Positions 18,477 through 26,946 of a stretch of 64,000 nt of DNA are shown in pieces; position 1 is the first letter of the stretch, and every line of letters starts with the position of its first letter. A program made the translations under genes and the position numbers. Origin of the DNA: Candidatus Fusicatenibacter intestinigallinarum. GTDB taxonomy: Bacteria; Bacillota; Clostridia; Lachnospirales; Lachnospiraceae. The notes beneath the pieces are model-generated. The model had not been told where the DNA came from, did no database searches, and saw only the letters and a program-made list of their open reading frames with translations. Location: positions 1 through 64,000 of the forward strand of contig DWWU01000041.1 of NCBI GenBank assembly GCA_019119555.1, read 5' to 3'.

Positions 18477-19565
18477 ATGGAATATCGGATTGGACTGATT
18501 CATGGAGACGGCATAGGACCGGAGATTGTCGGTGAGGCAAAGAAGGTTCTGGATGCCGTTTCTTACGTATATGGGCATACTTTTGATTATACGAATCTTC
18601 TTCTGGGCGGCGCGTCCATTGACGCCTGCGGAGTTCCGCTGACCGACGAGACAGTCGCAGAGGCGAAGCGTTGTGACGCCGTGCTGATGGGTTCCATCGG
18701 CGGCGATGCCAAAACTTCCCCGTGGTATCAGCTTCCCCCGGAGAAACGTCCGGAGGCCGGGCTGCTTCGGATCCGTAAGGAACTGGGACTGTTTGCAAAC
18801 CTGCGTCCCGCGTATCTCTATGAAGAACTGAAAGATGCGTGCCCGCTGAAACCGGAGATTATAGCTGACGGTTTTGACCTGGTCATCATGCGGGAACTGA
18901 CCGGAGGCCTGTATTTCGGCGAACGGAAGACGGTTGTGGAGAACGGTGTGAGAAAGGCTGTGGATACTCTGACATATAATGAAAATGAGATCCGCCGCAT
19001 TGCAATCCGTGCCTTCGATATCGCAAGGAAGAGAAGGAGAAAAGTGACAAGCGTGGACAAGGCAAATGTTCTGGATTCTTCCCGCCTCTGGAGAGCGGTT
19101 GTGGAGGAAGTCGCAGGAGATTATCCGGACGTATCCCTGGAGCATATGCTGGTGGATAACTGCGCGATGCAGCTGGTTCGTGACCCTGCTCAGTTTGACG
19201 TGATTCTGACGGAAAATATGTTCGGAGATATTCTTTCGGATGAGGCCAGCATGGTAACCGGATCGATCGGAATGCTGTCGTCCGCCAGCCTGAATGAGAC
19301 CAGTTTCGGCCTTTATGAGCCCAGTCATGGCTCTGCTCCGGACATTGCCGGGAAGAATATCGCCAACCCGATCGCAACGGTGCTTTCCGCTGCGATGCTG
19401 CTCCGGTATTCTCTGAATCTGGATGCGGAAGCGGACGCTGTGGAGCGTGCGGTGAAGTGCGTTCTGGAAAAGGGATACCGCACGGTGGATATTATGTCCG
19501 ACGGATGCACGCAGGTTTCCACGACGGAAATGGGAGATCTTCTGGTGAAGGAAATCCGGAAATGA
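18477..19565 (+). CDS. leuB: 3-isopropylmalate dehydrogenase
   Basis: 362 residues. LeuB oxidises and decarboxylates 3-isopropylmalate with NAD in leucine synthesis. Substrate-binding arginines fall in the [21 protein letters not shown] region. Metal-binding aspartates lie in [20 protein letters not shown], and the signature [20 protein letters not shown] is intact. ATG at 18477 follows GAGGTAGAGG; the upstream ATG at 18456 would not. It is followed after 101 bp by ilvD. leuA and leuCD are not in the window. Confidence 0.96.
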   Translation: MEYRIGLIHGDGIGPEIVGEAKKVLDAVSYVYGHTFDYTNLLLGGASIDACGVPLTDETVAEAKRCDAVLMGSIGGDAKTSPWYQLPPEKRPEAGLLRIRKELGLFANLRPAYLYEELKDACPLKPEIIADGFDLVIMRELTGGLYFGERKTVVENGVRKAVDTLTYNENEIRRIAIRAFDIARKRRRKVTSVDKANVLDSSRLWRAVVEEVAGDYPDVSLEHMLVDNCAMQLVRDPAQFDVILTENMFGDILSDEASMVTGSIGMLSSASLNETSFGLYEPSHGSAPDIAGKNIANPIATVLSAAMLLRYSLNLDAEADAVERAVKCVLEKGYRTVDIMSDGCTQVSTTEMGDLLVKEIRK

Positions 19566-19666
19566 CAGTTGAAAGCAATGGAGGTTTCTGTGAAACAGCC
19601 GCCGGAACAGGCAGAAAGGTTCCGCGGCAGCCGCAGAACGGCCAATGACGTAAGGAGGAGAAGAAA

Positions 19667-21334
19667 ATGAAAAGTGATGCAGTGAAGAAAGGAATTGCTC
19701 AGTCACCGCAGCGTTCGCTGCTGCGTGCGCTGGGATTGTCTGAAGAGGAACTGAAAAAACCGCTGGTAGGAATCGTCAGCTCCTATAATGAGATTGTACC
19801 CGGCCATATGAATCTGGATAAGATCACGGAGGCCGTTAAAATGGGTGTTGCGATGGCCGGAGGAGTGCCGATTGTTTTTCCGGCAATTGCTGTCTGCGAC
19901 GGAATCGCGATGGGACATATCGGAATGAAATATTCCCTGGTTACCCGTGACCTGATCGCGGATTCCACGGAATGTATGGCGACGGCACATCAGTTTGACG
20001 CGCTGGTATGCATTCCAAACTGTGATAAAAACGTGCCGGGCCTTCTGATGGCTGCGGCAAGAATCAACGTACCTACCGTATTTGTGAGCGGCGGTCCGAT
20101 GCTGGCGGGACGGGTAAAAGGAAACAAAACCAGCCTTTCCAGTATGTTTGAGGCGGTCGGCTCCTACGCGGCCGGAACCATGACGGAAGAGGATGTTATG
20201 GAATTCGAGTGCAAAACATGTCCGACCTGCGGTTCCTGCTCCGGTATGTATACGGCGAACAGCATGAACTGCCTGACCGAAGTGCTTGGAATGGGACTGA
20301 AAGGAAACGGAACCATCCCGGCTGTATATTCCGAACGTCTGGTGCTGGCAAAACAGGCAGGCATGAAGGTAATGGAACTGCTGGAAAAGAATATCCGCCC
20401 CAGCGATATTCTGACCCAAGATGCGTTTATGAACGCTCTGACTGTGGATATGGCTCTTGGATGCTCCACCAACAGTATGCTTCACCTTCCGGCAATCGCC
20501 CATGAGGCTGGCGTGGAGCTGAATCCGGAGATTGCAAACGCAATCAGCGAGAAGACCCCGAACCTGTGCCATCTGGCTCCGGCGGGGCACACCTATATCG
20601 AAGAGCTGAACGAGGCCGGCGGTGTTTACGCAGTGATGAACGAACTGAACAAACTGGGGCTGATCCATACAGACTGTATGACTGTGACAGGAAAGACAGT
20701 GGGAGAAAATATTGAGGGATGCGTCAACAAAAATCCGGATGTGATTCGTCCGGTGGAGAATCCGTACAGCAAAACCGGCGGAATCGCTGTTCTGAAGGGA
20801 AATCTGGCTCCGGAGACGGCTGTCGTCAAACGTTCCGCAGTCTGCGATGAGATGCTGGTGCATGAAGGACCTGCCCGCGTGTTTGACTGCGAGGAGGATG
20901 CGATCGAGGCGATCCGCGGAGGAAAAATCGTTCCCGGCGATGTGGTCGTGATCCGCTACGAGGGTCCGAAAGGCGGTCCGGGCATGAGAGAAATGCTGAA
21001 TCCTACCAGTGCGATTGCAGGCATGGGACTTGGCGACACGGTTGCGCTGATCACGGACGGACGGTTTTCGGGAGCGTCCCGCGGCGCATCCATCGGCCAT
21101 GTATGTCCGGAAGCGGCAGTGGGCGGACCGATTGCTCTGGTACAGGAAGGCGACCTGATTCGGATCAATATCCCGGAGCATTCTCTGGAGCTGGCAGTCG
21201 ACGAGGAGGAACTTGCAAGAAGAAAAGCGGAGTGGAAGCCCCGCAAACCGTCCGTAACCACCGGTTATCTGGGAAGGTACGCGAAGATGGTGACAAGCGC
21301 CAGAAGGGGAGCGATTCTTGAGATTCCTGACTAA
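19667..21334 (+). CDS. ilvD: Dihydroxy-acid dehydratase
   Basis: 555 residues, the usual length. It dehydrates 2,3-dihydroxy acids to the 2-keto acid precursors of valine and isoleucine, using an iron-sulfur cluster. Cluster cysteines are visible in [20 protein letters not shown] and [18 protein letters not shown]. The C-terminal [20 protein letters not shown] signature is present. AAGGAGGAG gives a strong start at 19667. It lies between leuB and ilvB as part of a branched-chain amino-acid run. Confidence 0.97.
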   Translation: MKSDAVKKGIAQSPQRSLLRALGLSEEELKKPLVGIVSSYNEIVPGHMNLDKITEAVKMGVAMAGGVPIVFPAIAVCDGIAMGHIGMKYSLVTRDLIADSTECMATAHQFDALVCIPNCDKNVPGLLMAAARINVPTVFVSGGPMLAGRVKGNKTSLSSMFEAVGSYAAGTMTEEDVMEFECKTCPTCGSCSGMYTANSMNCLTEVLGMGLKGNGTIPAVYSERLVLAKQAGMKVMELLEKNIRPSDILTQDAFMNALTVDMALGCSTNSMLHLPAIAHEAGVELNPEIANAISEKTPNLCHLAPAGHTYIEELNEAGGVYAVMNELNKLGLIHTDCMTVTGKTVGENIEGCVNKNPDVIRPVENPYSKTGGIAVLKGNLAPETAVVKRSAVCDEMLVHEGPARVFDCEEDAIEAIRGGKIVPGDVVVIRYEGPKGGPGMREMLNPTSAIAGMGLGDTVALITDGRFSGASRGASIGHVCPEAAVGGPIALVQEGDLIRINIPEHSLELAVDEEELARRKAEWKPRKPSVTTGYLGRYAKMVTSARRGAILEIPD

Positions 21335-21385
21335 TGCGGCGGACAGAACTGTTACTGTAAAACAGATGGAGAGGAGAGTGGAACC

Positions 21386-23053
21386 ATGCAGCTGACAGGT
21401 TCACAGATTATTATAGAGTGTTTGAAGGAACAAGGTGTAGATACGGTATTCGGATATCCGGGAGGAACGATTCTGAACGTGTACGATGAACTGTACAGCC
21501 ATCCGGAGATTCATCATATCCTGACTTCCCACGAGCAGGGTGCTGCCCATGCGGCGGACGGTTATGCCCGCGCGACCGGAAAAGTTGGCGTCTGTATGGC
21601 GACCAGCGGCCCGGGAGCCACAAATTTGGTTACAGGTATCGCGACGGCATATATGGATTCGTCTCCGGTGGTGGCAATCACTGCCAACGTAGGAAAATCA
21701 CTGCTGGGCAGAGACAGCTTTCAGGAGGTGGATATCACAGGCGTTGTGATGCCCATCACGAAGCACAGCATGATTGTAAAGAATATTGAAGATCTGGCGA
21801 AAACTCTGCGCCGTGCGTTTAAAATCGCCAAAAGCGGACGCCCCGGTCCGGTGCTCGTGGATATCACAAAGGATGTTACCGCGGCGAAATATGAATATGA
21901 ATACAAAGAACCGGAAAAAATCGAGCGCCAGGTGAATACGATTACAGAGGAGGCCCTTGAGGAGGCGGCTACACTGATCCGCAAAGCAAAACGCCCGTAT
22001 ATTTTTGTCGGCGGCGGCGCTGTGATTTCCGGAGCGTCGGAGGAAGTGCGGGAGCTGGCGCATAAGCTTCAGGCTCCGGTCTGCGACAGCCTGATGGGAA
22101 AAGGCGTGTTCCCGGGGGATGATCCGTTGTATACGGGAATGCTGGGTATGCATGGAACGAAAACTTCCAATCTGGGCGTGACAAAATGTGATCTGCTGAT
22201 CGTTCTTGGCGCCCGCTTCTCTGACCGGGTGACAGGAGATACCAGCCGGTTTGCAAAGAATGCAAAAATCCTGCAGTTCGATATTGACGCGGCGGAGATC
22301 AACAAAAACGTCGTTGTGGACGCATGCGTGATCGGGGATCTGAAAGAGGCTTTGAAGCGTCTGAATGAACGTCTGGAGCCGAAGGAATATCCGGAATGGC
22401 TTGAGGAGATCCGCGGACTGGAGAAACGTTATCCGATGAAACATGAAGACGGCCTGACCGGTCCGGCGGTTATGGAGGAACTTTACCGTGTGACCAAGGG
22501 GGATGCGGTGATTACCACGGATGTCGGCCAGCATCAGATGTGGGCGGCGCAGTATTATATCTACAAAGAACCGAGGGAACTTCTGACTTCCGGAGGACTG
22601 GGCACCATGGGCTTCGGCCTCGGCGCTGCTATGGGAGCGAAGATGGGAAGACCGGAGAAAACCGTGATTAATATCGCGGGCGACGGCTGCTTCCGCATGA
22701 ACATGAATGAGATTGCAACTCTGTCCAGATATCAGATTCCGGTGATTGAAATTGTCATCAACAATCATGTGCTTGGAATGGTGCGTCAGTGGCAGACTCT
22801 GTTCTACAAACAGCGTTATTCCTATACGGTTCTGGACGACGCGACAGATTTTGTGAAAGTTGCGGAGGCTCTGGGCGCCAAGGGAATCCGCGTGACAAAG
22901 AAAGAGGAGATCGCTCCCGCGATCGAGGAAGCGATTGCATACGGCGGACCGGTTGTCATCGACTGTCAGATTGACAGAGACGACAAGGTATTCCCGATGG
23001 TGGCGGCCGGCGCAGCGATTGAGGAAGTGTTTGACGCGGATGACTTGGATTGA
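21386..23053 (+). CDS. ilvB: Acetolactate synthase, large (catalytic) subunit
   Basis: 555 residues. This thiamine-diphosphate enzyme makes acetolactate or acetohydroxybutyrate. The catalytic Glu50 is in TSHEQGAAHAADGYARATG. The ThDP/metal motif is visible as NIAGDGCFRMNMNEIATLSR to EIVINNHVLG. The central FAD-type domain has GMLGMHGTKTSN. The small regulatory subunit IlvN and IlvC are not encoded next to it. It starts 51 bp after ilvD behind GAGAGGAGAG. A hairpin after the gene separates it from serC. Confidence 0.96.
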   Translation: MQLTGSQIIIECLKEQGVDTVFGYPGGTILNVYDELYSHPEIHHILTSHEQGAAHAADGYARATGKVGVCMATSGPGATNLVTGIATAYMDSSPVVAITANVGKSLLGRDSFQEVDITGVVMPITKHSMIVKNIEDLAKTLRRAFKIAKSGRPGPVLVDITKDVTAAKYEYEYKEPEKIERQVNTITEEALEEAATLIRKAKRPYIFVGGGAVISGASEEVRELAHKLQAPVCDSLMGKGVFPGDDPLYTGMLGMHGTKTSNLGVTKCDLLIVLGARFSDRVTGDTSRFAKNAKILQFDIDAAEINKNVVVDACVIGDLKEALKRLNERLEPKEYPEWLEEIRGLEKRYPMKHEDGLTGPAVMEELYRVTKGDAVITTDVGQHQMWAAQYYIYKEPRELLTSGGLGTMGFGLGAAMGAKMGRPEKTVINIAGDGCFRMNMNEIATLSRYQIPVIEIVINNHVLGMVRQWQTLFYKQRYSYTVLDDATDFVKVAEALGAKGIRVTKKEEIAPAIEEAIAYGGPVVIDCQIDRDDKVFPMVAAGAAIEEVFDADDLD

Positions 23054-23125
23054 CAGAAAAAGGTTGACAGAAACTTAACAGAGATGTATGATTGATTTAT
23101 CGCAGTAAAGCGATAGCACGCTACC

Positions 23126-23159
23126 AGAAGAAATACGGTTGAACAACCGTATTTCTTCT
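23126..23159 (+). terminator. Long hairpin between ilvB and serC
   Basis: A perfect palindrome, AGAAGAAATACGG with CCGTATTTCTTCT around a TTGAACAA loop. The T-run is interrupted, so termination may be partial. A smaller hairpin TATCGC / GCGATA lies near 23098-23115. Confidence 0.65.
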
Positions 23160-23194
23160 GCAAATAAGCAAAAAATCGCGAGGAGGACGCAAAA

Positions 23195-24277
23195 GTGAGC
23201 AGAGTTTACAATTTTTCCGCAGGTCCGGCGGTTTTGCCGGAGGAAGTTTTGAAAGAGGCGCAGGAAGAACTGATGGATTACCGCGGATGTGGAATGTCCG
23301 TAATGGAAATGAGCCACCGCTCTTCGGTTTTTCAGCAGATTATCGACGAGGCAGAGGCGGATCTCAGGGAACTGATGAATATTCCTTCCGAGTACAGGGT
23401 TCTGTTTCTCCAGGGAGGAGCGTCTCTGCAGTTTGCGATGATTCCGATGAATCTGATGAAGAACCGCGTCGCTGATTATATTGTCACAGGGCAGTGGGCA
23501 AAAAAGGCGTACCAGGAAGCGCAGAAATTCGGAAAGGCCAACAAGATCGCCTCATCCGAGGATAAGACATTCTCCTACATCCCCGACTGTTCGGATCTTC
23601 CGGTAAGTCCGGATGCGGATTATGTGTACATCTGCGAAAACAACACGATTTACGGGACCAAGTTTAAAGAACTTCCCAATACGAAAGGAAAACTTCTGGT
23701 GTCGGATGTGTCCTCCTGTTTTCTGTCGGAACCTGTTGACGTATCGAAGTATGGAATCATCTACGGCGGAGTACAGAAGAACATCGGTCCTGCGGGAATG
23801 GTGATTGCGATCATCCGCGAAGATCTGATTACGGAGGACGTACTTCCGGGAACTCCCACGATGATGGCATACAAAACCCATGCGGACGCCGGTTCCATGT
23901 ACAATACGCCCAACTGCTGGAGCATTTATATGTGCGGAAAGGTGTTCCGGTGGCTGAAACGGATGGGCGGCCTTTCCGTAATGAAAGAGAAAAACGAAGA
24001 GAAAGCAAAAATTCTCTATGACTACCTTGATTCCAGCAGGCTGTTTCGCGGTACGGTTGTTCCGAAAGACCGTTCGCTGATGAATGTGCCTTTTGTGACC
24101 GGCGATAAGGAGCTGGATGCGAAATTTGTAAAGGAGGCAAAAGCCGCAGGGCTGGAAAACCTGAAAGGACACCGCACAGTGGGCGGTATGCGGGCGAGCA
24201 TTTACAATGCGATGCCGAAAGAGGGCGTCGAGGCGCTGGTGGCGTTTATGAAGAAATTTGAGGAGGAAAATCTGTGA
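23195..24277 (+). CDS. serC: Phosphoserine aminotransferase
   Basis: 360 residues. SerC transaminates 3-phosphohydroxypyruvate to phosphoserine with PLP. The PLP lysine is Lys195 in GGVQKNIGPAGM. The N-terminal VYNFSAGPAVLPEEVL and C-terminal HRTVGGMRASIYNA signatures are clear. The start is GTG at 23195, with AGGAGG eight bases upstream. The stop overlaps the serA start, so the two enzymes are translationally coupled, in pathway-reversed order. Confidence 0.97.
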   Translation: MSRVYNFSAGPAVLPEEVLKEAQEELMDYRGCGMSVMEMSHRSSVFQQIIDEAEADLRELMNIPSEYRVLFLQGGASLQFAMIPMNLMKNRVADYIVTGQWAKKAYQEAQKFGKANKIASSEDKTFSYIPDCSDLPVSPDADYVYICENNTIYGTKFKELPNTKGKLLVSDVSSCFLSEPVDVSKYGIIYGGVQKNIGPAGMVIAIIREDLITEDVLPGTPTMMAYKTHADAGSMYNTPNCWSIYMCGKVFRWLKRMGGLSVMKEKNEEKAKILYDYLDSSRLFRGTVVPKDRSLMNVPFVTGDKELDAKFVKEAKAAGLENLKGHRTVGGMRASIYNAMPKEGVEALVAFMKKFEEENL

Positions 24278-25440
24278 TGTATCAGTATTATTGCCTGAAT
24301 CCTATTGCGGAGATCGGACTGGAAAATTTCGGAAGTCAGTATCAGAAGGCGGAGCAGCTGGAAGAGGCACAGGCCGTTCTGGTGCGCAGCGCATCGATGC
24401 ATGAGATGGAACTTCCCGGGAATCTGTACGCGGTAGCCCGCGCCGGCGCCGGCGTCAACAATATTCCACTGAAAGAATGTGCGGAGCGTGGAATCGTCGT
24501 GTTCAACACGCCCGGAGCCAATGCAAACGGCGTCAAGGAGCTTGTGATCGCAGGTATGCTCCTCGCTTCCAGGGATATTGTCGGGGGAATTACCTGGGTA
24601 AAGGAGGAGAAGGATAATCCTGAGATTCAGAAACTTGCGGAGAAAAAGAAAAAGCAGTTTGCAGGCTGTGAGATCAGCGGAAAGAAGCTGGGAATCATCG
24701 GACTTGGCGCGATCGGCCAGCTGGTGGCAAACGCTGCGATTCCGCTGGGGATGGAGGTGTACGGCTATGATCCGTATATTTCCGTGGACGCTGCATGGAA
24801 CCTCTCCCGTGCGATCCGCCATATCCAGAATGTGGAGGATATCTACAGGGAATGCGATTACATAACCATTCACGTCCCGCTTCTTGACAGTACCAGGGGA
24901 ATGCTTGACGAAAAAGCGATTTCCATGATGAAAGACGGCGTGGTGATCCTGAACTATGCACGGGATCTTCTGGCGGACGAGGATGCGATTCTGAGAGGCC
25001 TGAAAAGCGGGAAAATCAAACGGTACGTCACCGATTTTGCAAACCCGAAAGTGGCAGGCGCCGAGGGCGTGATCGTCACCCCGCATCTGGGAGCGTCAAC
25101 GGAAGAGTCAGAGGATAACTGTGCGATTATGGCAGTGAAGGAGATCCGTGACTTTATGGAAAACGGGAATATCCGGAATTCGGTCAATTTCCCCAACTGC
25201 GATATGGGAATGTGTTCTGCCAGAGGGCGTATTTCTATCTGCCACAGAAATATTCCGAATATGCTGAGTCAGTTTACAAAGGTCATGGGTGATGCGGGCG
25301 TCAACATTTCCGATCTTGTCAACAAAGGAAAAGGAGATTACGCCTACACCATGATGGATCTGGAAAGCCCGTCTACAGAAGAAATGGCAAACCTGCTGGG
25401 GCAGGTGGAAGGTGTGCTTCGGGTACGGATCGTAAAATAA
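24277..25440 (+). CDS. serA: D-3-phosphoglycerate dehydrogenase with ACT domain
   Basis: 387 residues from ATG at 24277; GTG at 24274 is an equally spaced alternative that adds one residue. The NAD-binding glycine motif is LGIIGLGAIGQLVANAA. The catalytic Arg is in NYARDLLADEDAIL and the catalytic His in VIVTPHLGASTEES. A C-terminal ACT domain (about 315-387) suggests feedback by serine. The gene opens the serine pathway from 3-phosphoglycerate. It overlaps serC, and a terminator follows at 25452. Confidence 0.95.
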   Translation: MYQYYCLNPIAEIGLENFGSQYQKAEQLEEAQAVLVRSASMHEMELPGNLYAVARAGAGVNNIPLKECAERGIVVFNTPGANANGVKELVIAGMLLASRDIVGGITWVKEEKDNPEIQKLAEKKKKQFAGCEISGKKLGIIGLGAIGQLVANAAIPLGMEVYGYDPYISVDAAWNLSRAIRHIQNVEDIYRECDYITIHVPLLDSTRGMLDEKAISMMKDGVVILNYARDLLADEDAILRGLKSGKIKRYVTDFANPKVAGAEGVIVTPHLGASTEESEDNCAIMAVKEIRDFMENGNIRNSVNFPNCDMGMCSARGRISICHRNIPNMLSQFTKVMGDAGVNISDLVNKGKGDYAYTMMDLESPSTEEMANLLGQVEGVLRVRIVK

Positions 25441-25451
25441 ATGGCAGGATT

Positions 25452-25490
25452 GAAGCCGCCGCATGAGGTTAGATGCGGCGGCTTCTTCTG
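25452..25490 (+). terminator. Terminator after serA
   Basis: A 13-bp perfect stem, GAAGCCGCCGCAT with ATGCGGCGGCTTC (25452-25485), then TTCTGTC. The weak T-run may let transcription continue to the DUF1015 gene. Confidence 0.7.
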
Positions 25491-25496
25491 TCATTG

Positions 25497-25546
25497 GGTC
25501 ATTGAAACGGATAGAAAAGAACAGAATTTTCAATGACCGGATGCCG
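25497..25546 (+). repeat. Family B element, copy 3, within a hairpin
   Basis: GGTCATTGAAA (25497-25507) pairs with TTTCAATGACC (25528-25538). The right arm continues as the family B core ATTTTCAATGACCGGATGCC. Confidence 0.6.
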
Positions 25547-25619
25547 CAGCCGCTCATCCATCTGAACGGCTGCCCGGAAACCGAAAGAAATGGAAAAATA
25601 AAAAAGGAGACCCTGAAAT

Positions 25620-26858
25620 ATGGCAACAATTAAACCGTTTGCAGCCCTGAGACCCGCGAAAGAGCTGGCGGCACAGGTAGCTGCTCTCCCTTACGACGTA
25701 TACAGCAGACAGGAAGCGGCGGAGGCGGTCAAAGGCCATCCGTACAGCTTTCTGAATATTGATCGCCCGGAGACGCAGTTTCCCGCCGGGTACGACATGT
25801 ATGCGCCGGAAGTGTACCGGAAAGCGGCGGAACTGCTCAGTACGCAGATCCGGGCCGGCGTTTACGTCAGGGAGTCTGCGCCCTGCTATTATGTTTATGC
25901 GCTGACAGGAAACGGACGCACACAGACCGGTCTTGCGGCCTGTTCTCTGGTGGATGATTACGACAATGGTGTGATCCGGCGTCACGAGAACACAAGGGCA
26001 GAGAAAGAAGCGGATCGCATCCGCCATGTGGAAGCCTGCGGCGCGCAGACCGGACCGGTTTTCCTGGCATATCGGAAAAACGAAAAGGTCAGCCGTATCC
26101 TGGAGGAACAGAAAAATCATGGGCCGCTGTATGATTTTACGGCGGAGGACGGTGTCCGCCATCAGGTCTGGCGGATTTCTGATCCGGAAATTATGTGTAT
26201 GCTGACTGACTTTTTTGCAGAGATTCCCCATACCTATATCGCGGACGGCCATCATCGTGCCGCTTCTGCGGCTGCGGTCTGCAGAAAATACTGCCGGGAG
26301 CATCCGAAGGCTCCCGGTGATGCGGAGTTCCGGTATTTTCTGTCTGTCCTTTTTTCGGAAGAGGAACTGAGTATCATGGATTATAACCGTGTAGTCAGGG
26401 ACCTGAACGGGAATACGCCGGAAGAATTTCTTGGAAAACTGAGCCGGATTTTTTCCGTTACGGCGGAAGATCAGGCTGTCCGTCCGCAGAAGAAGGGGGA
26501 AATCGGATTGTACCTGAACGATTCCTGGTACCGCCTGGAACTGAGACCGGAACGGGCAGAATCCGATCCGGTGGAGCGCCTGGATACTGCCATGCTGCAG
26601 CGGGAGGTGCTGTCGCCGATTCTCGGAATCCGGGATCCGAAAACCGATTCCAGGATTGACTTTGTAGGGGGAATCCGCGGGCTCGGGGAGCTGGAGCGCC
26701 GGTGCCATAAGGACTGTGCGGCTGCCTTTGCAATGTATCCCACCTCAATGGGAGAGCTTTTCGCCGTGGCTGACGCCGGAAAGCTGATGCCGCCGAAATC
26801 CACCTGGTTTGAACCAAAACTGCGCAGCGGGCTTCTGATTCACGAAATCCGTCTTTGA
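25620..26858 (+). CDS. DUF1015 family protein in the serine cluster
   Basis: 412 residues, soluble. It is recognised by the N-terminal FAALRPAKELAAQVAALPYD, the motif RRHENTRAEKEADRIRH and TYIADGHHRAASAAAVCRKY. DUF1015 proteins have no settled biochemical role in what I can recall with certainty. They often lie beside serA and serC in Clostridia. No serB-type phosphoserine phosphatase is present in the window, so this protein is a candidate for that last step of serine synthesis or for its control. That is inference from context only. The start at 25620 follows AAAAAAGGAGA. Confidence 0.85.
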   Translation: MATIKPFAALRPAKELAAQVAALPYDVYSRQEAAEAVKGHPYSFLNIDRPETQFPAGYDMYAPEVYRKAAELLSTQIRAGVYVRESAPCYYVYALTGNGRTQTGLAACSLVDDYDNGVIRRHENTRAEKEADRIRHVEACGAQTGPVFLAYRKNEKVSRILEEQKNHGPLYDFTAEDGVRHQVWRISDPEIMCMLTDFFAEIPHTYIADGHHRAASAAAVCRKYCREHPKAPGDAEFRYFLSVLFSEEELSIMDYNRVVRDLNGNTPEEFLGKLSRIFSVTAEDQAVRPQKKGEIGLYLNDSWYRLELRPERAESDPVERLDTAMLQREVLSPILGIRDPKTDSRIDFVGGIRGLGELERRCHKDCAAAFAMYPTSMGELFAVADAGKLMPPKSTWFEPKLRSGLLIHEIRL

Positions 26859-26879
26859 CTTATGAAATCTGTCTTTCTC

Positions 26880-26908
26880 TTGTACACTTTCCGGAAAAAT
26901 GGTACAAT
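26880..26908 (+). promoter_or_regulatory. Promoter of glgB
   Basis: TTGTAC (26880-26885), 17-bp spacer, TACAAT (26903-26908). Transcription from here would begin after the upstream in-frame ATG at 26911, which supports the internal start at 26947. Confidence 0.7.
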
Positions 26909-26946
26909 AAATGAAAACCAACCGGCGAAGGAGGTCATGGTCACAG

